Part shown: positions 12,022-23,940 of the stretch, one piece after another | How positions within the stretch are numbered: the first letter of the stretch is position 1 | Layout of the letters: every line of letters begins with the position of its first letter | Source of the DNA: Neolentinus lepideus HHB14362 ss-1 | Taxonomy: Eukaryota; Basidiomycota; Agaricomycetes; Gloeophyllales; Gloeophyllaceae | Reading direction: 5' to 3' | DNA length: 64,000 nucleotides | Assembly (NCBI GenBank): GCA_001632425.1 | Contig: KV425569.1 | Location: 389,487-453,486 of the forward strand | The notes under the pieces: generated by a model | Databases searched by the model: none | Told to the model about the DNA's origin: nothing | Seen by the model: only the letters and a program-made list of their open reading frames with translations | Made by a program: the position numbers and the translations under genes

Positions 12022-14065
12022 ATGCGTATCAGAGCACCTCGTTCTGATTCGCCATCTCCTGTTCGACGGTGAGTATACTGCAGCTCTCTTCGTCTTCCAT
12101 ACTCACAGGATATAATACAGGGTCGTTCGTCAGCGACACAAGTTCAGGCTACCGAAGGATGGCGTCTACTACGACTCAGAAACAAGTATCTCAGATTCTG
12201 AGTCTGAAAGCTCATCGTCTAGTAGCTCTACGTCTTGCGACCCCGTGCCTGAGGAGGACCTCCCTGTGGCGTGCGTCAGGGCCAAATTCGCTATGGCTCA
12301 CCTGATTCAATAGCTGCTTAGGAAACCGAGTAATGTACGCAGTGAAGAGGAGCTGCGTGCCACCGAGGCAGCAGTTAACTCTATCTGGCTACTAACCAGA
12401 TACCCTGATCCGTACGAGGAGTGGGAGAAGAAGGCCAAGGAAGAGGCTCTGGTGCGTCCATATGCGGTCACAAGTGAATGACGACATAATACGTTCCTAG
12501 CTGAGTGCTCGGAAAGAGTATGCATCTCTACGGAAACGAAGACACACAGCCGAAGACGCAGCGCGAGCGGAGCGAGCCAAGCAGTTGGAAGTTTCGCACA
12601 AGAAAGAGATGGAGGAGGTAGAAGCCCGTCTCGCTGGCCTCCGATTGCGGCAGAAGACGGAGGAGGAGAAATTGCGAGAAGATTGGAAGGTTAGGGACAA
12701 GCAGCTCTGGGATAAGATTGAGGCGGTGATCAAAGCGGAGGAAAACAAGGTGAAAGCGAAGTTAGACGCCGAACTGAGGGCGAAGGAAGAGGAGGAGAAG
12801 AAGAGAAAGGAGGAGGAGGAGAGGAAGAAGCAGGAGGAGGAGAGGAAGCTGAAGGAGGCGGAGGAGGCAAGGTTGAAGAAGGAGAGGGAGGAGGAGGAGG
12901 CGCGGCAGCAGAAGGAGAGGGAGGAGGAGCAGAGGCGCAAAGAAGATGAACTGCAGAAGGCCCAGACGGAGCGTCTAAAACAGGAGGAACAGGAGAGGAA
13001 GGCCATTGGAATGACAACTGCAGAAGATGATTGGCGGAGTGCTCGGGATTCGCTCAAGGTGAGCATCGTTCATTTCGTGCTGCTTCACCAACGCTGATGC
13101 ATGCTTTTTTAGCGACTAAAAAACGGTCCGATGAAGACTGTCAAGTCCACCAAGGAGCTTAAATCGGCATGGGGTAAGATCCGTCGGGAGATCACGCCCA
13201 AGATCGGGCAGCTAACCAACGATGCCCGCGCAATTGACCGAATTGTGAGTGCTCGCTATTATAAGCTCAGTTTGCTCTACTCACAACAACTTTAGTGCCA
13301 CGAGCTAGTAAACCTGATTCGTCCAGTCCAGCAACAATCCGCCGACCTCTACTATGCCTGCCTCTCCTCCCTCGCGAAAGCTATCCTTATGCAGGCCGAA
13401 ACGGAAGTGACGGCCGAGAAGCGCAGCGCAGGACCGCTTGTGCAAGTCACCGTTAATATGCTTTCTGCCCTAGAGTCGTTCGGCGACATATTTTGGGCAA
13501 AGCTCTGTCAGCGCGCGGGCGGGTGGCCGATCCCGACTGTAGTGCCCACCGTCGATGTTGATGGGTTGGCGTTCACGGAGGAGACTCGTAAGAAGGTAAT
13601 GGGGTACCGCGTGGAGGAGACGCAGGCGGAGTTCAACGCGCGGCTTGGAGGCATCATGCGTGTGTATTTCGCAGTGCTCTTTGCGCCGGTACAGAACCCG
13701 TTGGGCAGGCCATTCCAGCTGCCGCGGTATTGGATGTATTTTGTGAGGTTGCTGAGTACGCCCCATTTGCTTTCTTCGGCTGTAGCGCCGGCCGTTTTAC
13801 AGAGTTCGTTCATATCGCTCCCTTATATGCTTTATCTGCATGCTGATGGATCTCTTCCTATGTAGTTGCCCTCGATGTCTGTGGCCTTGAAGCTAAATAT
13901 GTGTTCGGACATCAATGGATCAAGATGCTCGAGCTCCTGTACGAAGGTGTTACTACAGGACTGATGGGGTCGAGCGATCTTGTTCTTGGTGGCTCATCTC
14001 CCGAGGGCACAGCTGCACGCGTTCGCGTGCAGCTGGAAATAGAAAGGATAATGAATTCATCATGA
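12022..14065 (+). CDS. GLE1: GLE1-like mRNA export factor, intact
   Basis: Gle1 activates the DEAD-box helicase Dbp5 at the cytoplasmic face of nuclear pores during mRNA export. Seven exons: 12022-12068, 12121-12270, 12322-12451, 12501-13058, 13113-13244, 13296-13803 and 13866-14065, total 1725 nt (574 aa). Layout: an acidic/serine-rich N-terminus, a long charged coiled coil (about residues 160-300, Lys/Glu-rich with EERKK-type heptads), then the conserved C-terminal domain. The latter includes KIRREITPKIGQLTNDA, RVYFAVLFAP and GHQWIKMLELLYEGVTTGL, and the gene ends in IERIMNSS. A TAG at 12311 looks like an in-frame stop but falls inside a 51-bp intron (gtgcgt...gcttag). The antisense frame over the coiled coil is a compositional shadow. 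Confidence 0.92.
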
Positions 14066-14319
14066 ATCTTGCATGTTTTGTATTTCTGTCTTGTTTCATG
14101 TACACGTTATTATTATTTCGGTGTGTAGTTTCTACTGTGGTAATCGTCTCATCATCTATCGAGTATAATCGAGGAAAGTCGTTCTTGTGAATATTAGTAT
14201 TACCCACGAATATTGCAATCGCATGGCTGTTCAGGATAATAATTATACAAGCTCTGCGCTATGGTTCTGTTGAACGTTGAAGGGAAAGAGGAGTATTATA
14301 AACCTAGAACATCTGATCT

Positions 14320-15955
14320 CTAGTTGTTGGGCGTGGCATCCTCTGCAAGGAGAGCCGTAGGTGGATCGTCTTCGCTCTTCATGGGAGTAGTGGTTACATA
14401 CACAGATGTGAGCATCGCAGGAATAGCTTGACTCTCCATGTCCGTCTGACCGACTGATCGACCGCCGGGATAGGTAGTAGCAGGATGTGCAAACTCGATG
14501 CTTGACGCGGGCCACGATATAACGTCTGACCCATCCTTTCTGGCGTTCAGGATTGCCAGAAGGGTATTGGAGTATCTATTGTACAGATATCAGAGACAGG
14601 ACGGGAGTATTGTCGAGCACTCACATTTTCGCTGCAATGAATAGACTGAAAGTCGTCAGGGTGCGTGAGGCGCAACGTGAAGAGGAGAGCACCACCCACA
14701 ATACAAAATGCACGTTGCCATGTGGAGCCACGAGGAATGTGACGACATGGATGATCGAGGAGCAGGCGGTCACTATGCCAGTATGGACGCATATCTTGAT
14801 CTGTCGCGCTAGTAGTGAATGCGTATCCGGGAACTCTGACTGCCGCTTAGCTTTGGACAACTATGCGGCCTGTAAGTAAAGCGGACATGAGGCAGATAAC
14901 TAAGCGTACCAGGCGAACCATATTCAGCGCAATTAGGATATCGCACGCAGCGCATCCCACATAGTATGCCTGGAAAATGATGCTGTAACGGGGTAGGGAT
15001 TCTACCAGCTGCACGTCGACTTACTGTGATCATCCAGTACATCGTTTTACTGGTTACAGCATAGATATCAGGCAAAGAAAACATCTGCAGTCCGCAATAA
15101 ATAAGCGCTTGGATCGGAGAGTGCATCATGATTCATCGCTCACGTGTACGGAGCCTATCACAGCCATAGCCACTTGTCCAAGACTAATCTAGGTATGCTC
15201 CGAGGAATTTGAGCTCAAGGGCGGCAGGTTTTCAATGCGCACTCCATGCCCACGCACCATTGCTATGAGCCCGGGAATAATGATCTCACGATTGAGTAGG
15301 ACCATCCTCCAGCAGAAGAATATCTGAACGGCGAAAGCGACTTCACGTCCTCAGTGTCGATCGATCCGGCCATATAGGGAGAAAATGGAGCGCACCAAGA
15401 CCATTGGGAATCGATACAAACGATAATGCCCAGCTTTGTTTCCTCAGCGTATCTGGGTCGCCCCATCCACAGACAAGACCATACCAAGCTGATGCAGTGA
15501 CGAAAAGAGTGCACACAAGCTCTGTAACACAGACCACCCATACTGACCAAATGAAGTCTGAGGAGCTGCGGGAAGAACACCTGCTAAATAACTTACAGGT
15601 TACTTTGACGGGCCATCGATCGGCTGAAAACTTTGTGCTGGTGCAGTAAGCGTCTGTCGAGAATAACATGATGTCAGGGAGTGAATGGACAAGCAACTGA
15701 GCCTGAAACGCACAGATCTGGACTATCAAGACTCCCTGGAAAAGGTACGCCAGGAGGTAAGCTATGAGCTGAATCGGGTTCAGCCACGGACCCAGTTGAC
15801 TGCGTCATAGGAAGACTCACTAGAGGGCCAAGCCTGAAGGAGGAATCACAGTTAGAGCAAGTCGGGAGTATTGAACAATCTGGATGTACTTTTCTGTCAC
15901 ATTTTTCGGAACGCCTGAGAGACGCATTGTGTACGGATGACATTGAGTGGCTCAT
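14320..15955 (-). CDS. DUF6534-type multi-pass membrane protein, intact copy (DUF6534-A)
   Basis: Family of fungal, seven-helix-like membrane proteins of unknown function. Start proposed at MSHSMSSVHN (15955). Visible blocks in order: LGPL (exon end 15821), LIAYLLAYLFQGVLIVQ, YAYCTSTKFSADRWPVKVT, LWVVCVTELVCTLFVTASAWY, REVAFAVQIFFCWRMVLLN, IIIPGLIAM, AYYVGCAACDILIALNMVRL, KICVHTGIVTACSSIIH and IYSNTLLAILNAR, then a hydrophilic tail ending ATPNN. All joins use GT-AG introns of about 40-70 bp and keep frame; for example ACC T|gtaagt before LWVV. An in-frame TAG near 14872 is avoided by using it as the acceptor. Intron positions match the gene at 48046-49634. It is tail-to-tail with GLE1. Confidence 0.75.
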
Positions 15956-16721
15956 ATGAATCTGCAGTGATATAGCCCCCATAGCCTCCTACAAAATCGG
16001 GACGCTAGTGCTATCTTGAGATCGCACGAATCAAGTACCGACACCTTCGGAAGCGCTGAATTGACCCCCAGAAGCGAGCCTATTGATAGCCCGGAAAGCC
16101 TCATGACACAGGACGGACACAGTGCGCGAATTGCTCTTTAGAGTGGCTTAGCGCTCGACTTGACGCTGTAGGTGACTGGTGATAGTCTGCAGGCAAGGCA
16201 CGGTGGGATCTCGCCTTCCGTGTTCGGCTGCCTGCCCGTGATAGCAATGATTGACTACCACGGAAGGCCTCTTTCGCCGTTCCGAAGATGCGTGATGGAA
16301 ACCCTTCCGTGGGTTATGTGATTGGGAGGATACTTATGTTTGAGACTTTGGAATGACCTTAAGGCTGTTTACGAAACATGGGACATCGGATTTTTTCTTA
16401 CTAAGCACAATATTCACCGAAAAGGCGCAGGCGGCGAGTTCAAAGTTGAGAACTCAAAATTGCTCTTTGAAGGCTTTAACGCCCGTTCCCGAGTACCGAG
16501 TAGTACTCAAATGCGGGGCCAGTCTGCTTGTAGCTTTGCGTTGCTCGAGGTGGTGGGCACTCCAGGAGTAAAAATCCGAAATGCGTCTAATGTTTTGCAA
16601 ACAGCTGAAAGACTTGGGCAAGAGGGCCACTGCTCTGCATGGCATGGGTACGAGTCCTGAGGTCACTTGTTACATTTTCTGAGCATATTAATTTTCAGAA
16701 ATTTTTGTACTTCATTATAAT
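15956..16721. other. Intergenic up to gap 1
   Basis: Promoter side of DUF6534-A and unassigned sequence. An imperfect inverted repeat around CCTTCCGTG (16219) and CACGGAAGG (16259) is visible. No gene recognised. Confidence 0.3.
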
Positions 16722-17621
16722 NNNNNNNNNNNNNNNNNNNNNNNNNNNNNNNNNNNNNNNNNNNNNNNNNNNNNNNNNNNNNNNNNNNNNNNNNNNNNNN
16801 NNNNNNNNNNNNNNNNNNNNNNNNNNNNNNNNNNNNNNNNNNNNNNNNNNNNNNNNNNNNNNNNNNNNNNNNNNNNNNNNNNNNNNNNNNNNNNNNNNNN
16901 NNNNNNNNNNNNNNNNNNNNNNNNNNNNNNNNNNNNNNNNNNNNNNNNNNNNNNNNNNNNNNNNNNNNNNNNNNNNNNNNNNNNNNNNNNNNNNNNNNNN
17001 NNNNNNNNNNNNNNNNNNNNNNNNNNNNNNNNNNNNNNNNNNNNNNNNNNNNNNNNNNNNNNNNNNNNNNNNNNNNNNNNNNNNNNNNNNNNNNNNNNNN
17101 NNNNNNNNNNNNNNNNNNNNNNNNNNNNNNNNNNNNNNNNNNNNNNNNNNNNNNNNNNNNNNNNNNNNNNNNNNNNNNNNNNNNNNNNNNNNNNNNNNNN
17201 NNNNNNNNNNNNNNNNNNNNNNNNNNNNNNNNNNNNNNNNNNNNNNNNNNNNNNNNNNNNNNNNNNNNNNNNNNNNNNNNNNNNNNNNNNNNNNNNNNNN
17301 NNNNNNNNNNNNNNNNNNNNNNNNNNNNNNNNNNNNNNNNNNNNNNNNNNNNNNNNNNNNNNNNNNNNNNNNNNNNNNNNNNNNNNNNNNNNNNNNNNNN
17401 NNNNNNNNNNNNNNNNNNNNNNNNNNNNNNNNNNNNNNNNNNNNNNNNNNNNNNNNNNNNNNNNNNNNNNNNNNNNNNNNNNNNNNNNNNNNNNNNNNNN
17501 NNNNNNNNNNNNNNNNNNNNNNNNNNNNNNNNNNNNNNNNNNNNNNNNNNNNNNNNNNNNNNNNNNNNNNNNNNNNNNNNNNNNNNNNNNNNNNNNNNNN
17601 NNNNNNNNNNNNNNNNNNNNN
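16722..17621. other. Assembly gap 1 (900 N)
   Basis: Run of N. Open frames that cross it are artefacts. Confidence 0.99.
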
Positions 17622-19018
17622 CGCCACCCGCTACAAATGCCAGATTCCCACGGTAAGAAAGCCCTCTGAGAGTGTACCGGGGATCCTGCATGCAAACAAA
17701 ATGCTAAAAATACAGAAATATTCAGAATAACGCATGAATATACCATAAGATTATATTGAGAAGTAAGGAAGAAATGGAGCAAGTCTCTGAAAGTGAGGAA
17801 GAAAATATCGAAAAATGAGACTACAGAACGAGTTTGTAGTGACTTTGTAGTGATTACTAGAAACGGACTATGAATCGGGAATGAAATTTTGTAGCTAGCA
17901 CTACAAATACTTTGAACTCCGATTACTCGGCACAAATTCCCACGACACTCCCGTTTCGGCATCCCGCTCATTCTGAGCGTACAAACTCATCCTTCGTACC
18001 TCAGGACTCGTAACAACTGCTAATCGACGCACTCCAGAGAATCCATGCATCGTCTGAGGTCCACCAGTTTTACACTGATAGCTTGCAGATATATCAACAG
18101 CACAGTGACGAGTCTGATGGCCGCTACTTTGATTGATGCAATCCTTATGTGTGGAAAGCCTCATAAACGAGTCGTCGCTAGACTCTCTTCAATGTCTTCA
18201 GCATTGCCGAGTGTATGGAAATGAGAGAAAGTACTGTACCAAGTATGACAAAATTCTCGAGTCGATTGAGCCGATTCTTGCTTGCTCGCCGGCAGGCGGC
18301 AGGCGAGTGCTTCAATCGATCGTCAATGCTTTTTTGCAGAGGTCTAATACGTACTCCCCGAAAAGTTGCTGTTGCAGCATGCTACGGAAATATATTTCAT
18401 ACTAAAAAAGAAAAATAACACGTGAAATGTTGGCAGACTAGGGTAATGTGATCCGGCGTTCTTCATGCGTTTTTCGTCCATGCACTTTGGCGCGTTCGGG
18501 GCGTGTGCGAGTCGAGAGAGACTGGTCGAGCCTTTGATTCGACACCGGACAACTTTGAGGACGTCCACGAGGCTCTCAAAGTTTAGAACGAATCTGCGTG
18601 ATGTCAGCACGCAGAGCGGTCATCCACCTCTTTCAATCATGTATCACGCACCCTTAACCCTTTTCATGGACGACTAAAGGCCACATGGACAATGCACCCA
18701 CCGGTAGCATAAATTATAGATCCCAGGTGACCACTTCGCGGTTCTCTGAAGCAGGTTCGAACCTGTTGACAAATGACTATCCTTCCTACCTTCCTCTCCA
18801 AGTGCCAACGCATATAACATCGCTTGTGCAGGTGAGGAAACGTGCCAAAAAGTCAGGACCCAACCGGTTCAGAAGGATTCATGGACCGAACGGTTGAGAC
18901 TTGTTTTCGAAACTCGCAGAGAAACGTCATCGCAGAGTGGTAAAATATAAATTACGATCTAACGTAGCTTCTGGAGTGTTACATCACACAGTGCGGAGAA
19001 ACAAGGCATCACTCAACT
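17622..19018. other. Intergenic between gap 1 and the acyltransferase
   Basis: AT-rich start, then unassigned sequence. A palindromic CAGGTTCGAACCTG near 18752 was checked for a tRNA and rejected. Confidence 0.35.
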
Positions 19019-21301
19019 TCACGCCGCTCCACAAACAACCAGCTCATCCCATCTCTTCAAAGCTTCTACGGCCTCCACCCTCGCCACCAACAAATGCCTT
19101 ATGAGGCGCCGCGCCGCGACAGGCTTCGCATTCACTCTTTCTTCCTTCAGCACTGGCTCGTAGCGCTTGATGAATGGGTTCACGACAGGTGGCGGAGGCG
19201 TGCAATATTGTGTCACTGCTTCGGCGGGCAAAGGCGATGAGATGAAGCCGGCGACAAGAGTGTAAGATGCTCGAAGGCGTTTCCACCTGTGGGTCAAAAT
19301 AGTATGAGTCATATCACAGTTAAGAGTATTCAGAGACACTTACTGTCGATAATTACCTATCAAATAAGGGCGAAGGTCAGTGAATTAACGTTCGTCGAGC
19401 ACGTATTGATGCACAGACCTCCGACTAGGGCATTATGCCAATTTACAAGCGCCCAGCCCACCAGATACATGGTCCCGACAACACCTGCCACTTCCTTCAC
19501 CTTACCCGTCCATCCACTCCCACAGAACATACATTGAGCTACCTGTCCCAACGACCTCACCACACCCTCTAAACCTTTCAGACATAATGGCACGGAAGTA
19601 TGTCTCGAGCAGTGCATCAGTTGTCTGAGGAATCGAGAAACACTAATCCCAGCGGCACCGAGCCCGAGCCCCCTGCCTACCCCTCCAACAATCACTTTGT
19701 ACTGTGCAATGCCTTCTTCCTCGCCTTTCGTTGCGAGGAAGCGCGCGGCTAGCTGATGGACGTAGTTAGTATCAAGGAATATGATGGGTTCATCGGACGG
19801 AGGAGACAATGCTTACATTGCCCATAATATATGCCGGGGTATGCACCACGAGCGGTGGAATGAAAAACACAAACCGAGGGTGCAGGAGTGTCACTACGAA
19901 ATTAGTCGCAAAGATACGCAGTGCACGCCAAGCTGAGACGCTGGAGATCGATGGTGCGTTATTGGTGAGTAAGGAGACGCGTTCATCAGTCACGCGTACT
20001 GGTAATGCATCATTAGGCAGGATAGACGATAAAGTTGGGTGGGATAAGCCGGTGTAGTGGAGTAGCGAGTAGTACTTCAATAATGTCTGGTTTAGGTGGA
20101 GGTCGGGTGAGGAGGCCAGGGACATGATTATTCTGGTTCATATAGATATCAATTAGAACTCGTTGGGTCGGAGAGCCCGTTTTACGAGACATACTTTTGA
20201 GAAACGTGAACGAAATCATTTAAAGGGACACCCCTAGCCCCTGGCCATAGCAGGTCTCGAATTATTCTAGAGATATATAGTGTATTCCTACTTCAAGCGT
20301 CAGCCGTATGCCCATAGAGCTGTGGAAGAATCCTACCAATCCGGCGCATTAACCGTCAACTCAACCATCCGCTCCTCTATTTCTATAGTAAGCTTTTTAA
20401 CAACACTGCGCTGCCCTTCTTCAGATTCCTGAGCAGACAGAATGCGCTCCGCGTACTCGGAAAGTTGGATCGGCTCTCCGTACCTGCCAAACATCGAACG
20501 TTTAGTTAAATAGGTGGGGCACATATACCCGCCCGCTACAAACTTTACGCAAATCTGCGTCACCACAATTCTCAACATTTATCTTTACGCACACACCAGC
20601 CTACTCACTTACCCGGCTCTGAAATTGTGACTTATCCGTATACACAATCCCCACGGGCACTATCCTCAATCCGCCGTGTTCCTCTGCCCACCGCACATAC
20701 TCCACCGCCGCCCACGCAGCACCCTCCTTCACCTGCGCGATCCGCGGCTCCGTGTAGCTCGTCCCCTCCGGGAACACGCCGATCACCTCTCCCTTTGCGA
20801 GGGCTTCCGAAGTGCTGGTGAATAGGGACTTGGAGGTGTAACTATTAGGTACAGAGCTGGCGATGGAGAGAGCGGACGAAGAGTTGGGGTTGCGGTAGAC
20901 TGGGATGCTGCCTGAGGACGTGAGGATGGCTCGGGAAATTGGGTTCTTGAACATGGTCGACTTGGCCCAAAAACATAGCGGGCGGCGGTGTGGGATGGTT
21001 GCCGCTGCATGAAGTAGTCCCTCGTCAGTCTTCCCCCCGCTGGTGATGTGCCGGAATCGTGGGGCACGTACCGAGAGTTGCGATGTCTATCATTTCATTA
21101 TGATGCGACGCGACTCTGAGTCCGCCCACACAATTATTCGGATGTCGTGTAGCTCGAGAGGAAAAGAACACAGGCATACATAATCAGTGGTCCCGCCTGC
21201 GGGACATTGTCTTGCCCTTCGACATATACCTCCGAGTAGAACTCGGACAGGGACCAGTCAGAGATCTTGCGCAGAATACGGTAGACGAGCTTCAACTCCA
21301 T
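19019..21301 (-). CDS. PlsC-type glycerolipid acyltransferase (GPAT/LPAAT-like), intact, 10 exons
   Basis: Transfers acyl groups to glycerol-3-phosphate or lysophosphatidate at ER/lipid-droplet membranes (family knowledge). Exons on the minus strand: 21301-21180, 21115-21072, 21004-20613, 20554-20544, 20483-20337, 20287-20195, 20132-19817, 19752-19419, 19356-19344 and 19286-19019. Total 1740 nt, 579 aa. Start MELKLVYRILRK. Catalytic H-x4-D is HNEMID (His46/Asp51), motif II GSIPVYR (87-93), motif III FPEGTS (133-138). Later blocks include VKYGEPIQLSEYAERIL and hydrophobic segments FVVTLLHPRFVFFIPPLVV and VVGTMYLVGWALVNWHNALV. Two exons are only 11 and 13 nt, and both are needed to keep frame. 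The long C-terminal part resembles fungal GPAT-like proteins more than short LPAATs. Confidence 0.88.
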
Positions 21302-21870
21302 GCCATTCGTTTCCTGTATAGCGTATTACAGGACAAGTTTGAGAGGGACTCGAAGAACGTAGAGATATGCCGCCAAGCAAGTTTGGCAAGACAACGAGTC
21401 TCGACACCTGCGCGACCGAGTCGGACGGGCAAATACATGAGTAAAATAAACAAATAAATATATACTTTCATATCCTTATGATATGCCCTGGATAAATTTA
21501 TATTGACGTCGGCCAGCTTCGGCAAATTCGTAAATATTGGAATGCACCCAATATATTCACCTGAATCTCAGACTCAGAACTCGTGAATTACGTAGCATTT
21601 AGTACAGCGATGAGAACCTACACACCGTCACAGGTGTTCGTCGAGATTGGGCGAAAATATTGGTGGAGGAACGTCCGCCTGAGGAAATCATCTTACGCCA
21701 ACAAGTATCGAATTCATCGGATGACAGAAAACAATGCTCGACCACGGAGTAGGGTTTGTACTCCCACTGCGTGTCGAGCGGCGACGTATTGATCATCGAA
21801 TACAGATATACATGCACCAATGATCCCAGAAGGCCTTTTGTAGTCACTGGATATCCCACAGTATACACAA
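21302..21870. other. Intergenic between RPS14 and the acyltransferase
   Basis: About 570 bp, AT-rich; RPS14 3' region and acyltransferase promoter side. No coding pattern. Confidence 0.4.
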
Positions 21871-22553
<683 letters not shown>

Positions 22554-23940
22554 TGTTGACGGACTTGAAGGGTTTGGTGTGGATAGACTTGCTGCGAGTC
22601 GGACAAAGGATGAAATTCTGTATACATTGGCCTAATTCGGATAAATGCAAATAGTGACAAATAGTTCCGCAATTATTTGTCCTTTCCTCCTTTGGTAAGT
22701 CGGTGGCGCGTAATTCTCACGATTTGTCACAGCATGTCACAATGCTGTGCTCGGTCAAACATTTTCTATGCCACAAGTGAAAACTCCATGTTTTATGAGA
22801 CTCAATATCTCTCATAGCATGACATTTATTTCGATCACATTATTAACTTTTCTCAACAATTTCAAGAATTGCATTAGGATTTTTGTATGACAACAAAAAG
22901 TGTCCATGCAAACATATCAAAGGGATACATATGTTTTATGACGTATGCTGCTACAAGGTAAATAATCATAGAAGGAAGTTGAATGCACATACGAGGAAAA
23001 TAAAACGAGAGCGCCCGTAGCCACGTAAATAAGCGCTTGTGAGCGCCAGTCCATCTTGTCACTCTCGTGACGGAGAGAGGGCCTGGCCGGGCGTACCGAA
23101 CAGTCCTCTGGCCTGGCTTGGGCTTGAAAATGCCTCGGGGCCTCGCTGAGGGTCCCGAAACGCGACAAATTCCCTTATAAGGGATCCCCAAGCCTAGCCT
23201 GGCCCGCGGGCCAAACAGGCCCTCAGTGTCTTCCACCAGGCAATCACAAACACTGCGGGCATGGTACCTTGTATCCGTGATTATATGATGATTATATGGT
23301 GATTGAATAACTTATATAACTATGATTAAATTCCTGGGGATATGATGATTTTATGCTCAATTGGCTCTGCAATTTATTCTGGTTGTAGACCTCAGTCTTA
23401 GTGGGAAGATAGCTAGAATGGGGTGCTGGATTGCAATTAAGAACATATTAATGATAATATGAAATGGAATATATTTACAATATCTCTTACTATAACCCTG
23501 CCAACCTTACTCTGATTATATGTTGATTCTCTGATCGTATGCTGATTGTATGCCAATTATATTCTGAGTCACAATAAGATCACCATATGTTCAACTGAGG
23601 TCATCTGAGAACATATATCATACTATGCTCTGGCTTGCAATCTAGCACCTCATTCTGATGACTTTCAGATGAAGTTTGGTATGATCATGTTCAATAAATC
23701 ACGGAGTTAATTAGGTATAATATTGGCATACACTGATGGGATTTATTTTCGTTATTTTCATTATCTAATCCACACATAAGCACCATTTAATTACGGATTA
23801 CAAGGTACCTTGCTGAAAGTCGGCGGAGACTCAGGGCCGCGGAGTTACGTAAATTCATGTAATTGGACAAATAGTGTCAAACACAACCAAATGAACTCAT
23901 CGTCGATCGCGACCGAACTTAATTTGCACTCTCCTCGACT
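22554..23940. other. AT-rich spacer with a GC-rich palindromic island
   Basis: Strongly AT-rich with degenerate repeats of TGATTATATG type (for example 23278-23310 and 23511-23560). Inside it, 23076-23224 is sharply GC-rich. Its ends are similar in inverted orientation: it starts GAGGGCCTG and ends CAGGCCCTC, with GGCC/CCGG-rich interiors. No open frame of note. Upstream region of both RPS14 and the FunK1 kinase. Confidence 0.5.

Noticed and set aside
12311..12313. In-frame TAG in GLE1 as evidence for a pseudogene
   Set aside because: A 51-bp intron with canonical donor and acceptor removes it and preserves frame; the rest of the gene is clean.
12497..13066. Long antisense frames over the GLE1 coiled coil (Ser- or Pro-rich)
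   Set aside because: Compositional shadow of the purine-rich Lys/Glu coding strand; the plus-strand gene explains it.
14872..14880. In-frame TAG after NMVRL in DUF6534-A as a lesion
   Set aside because: The TAG serves as the acceptor (gcatag) and joins in phase to LSKAKRQSEF.
16639..17971. Long open frames across the N run at 16722-17621, and likewise across 30624-31193
   Set aside because: They exist only because N contains no stop codons.
18740..18775. Palindromic CAGGTTCGAACCTG resembling a tRNA B-box
   Set aside because: The palindrome does not give a 5-bp T stem with a 7-nt loop, and no other tRNA arm is present.
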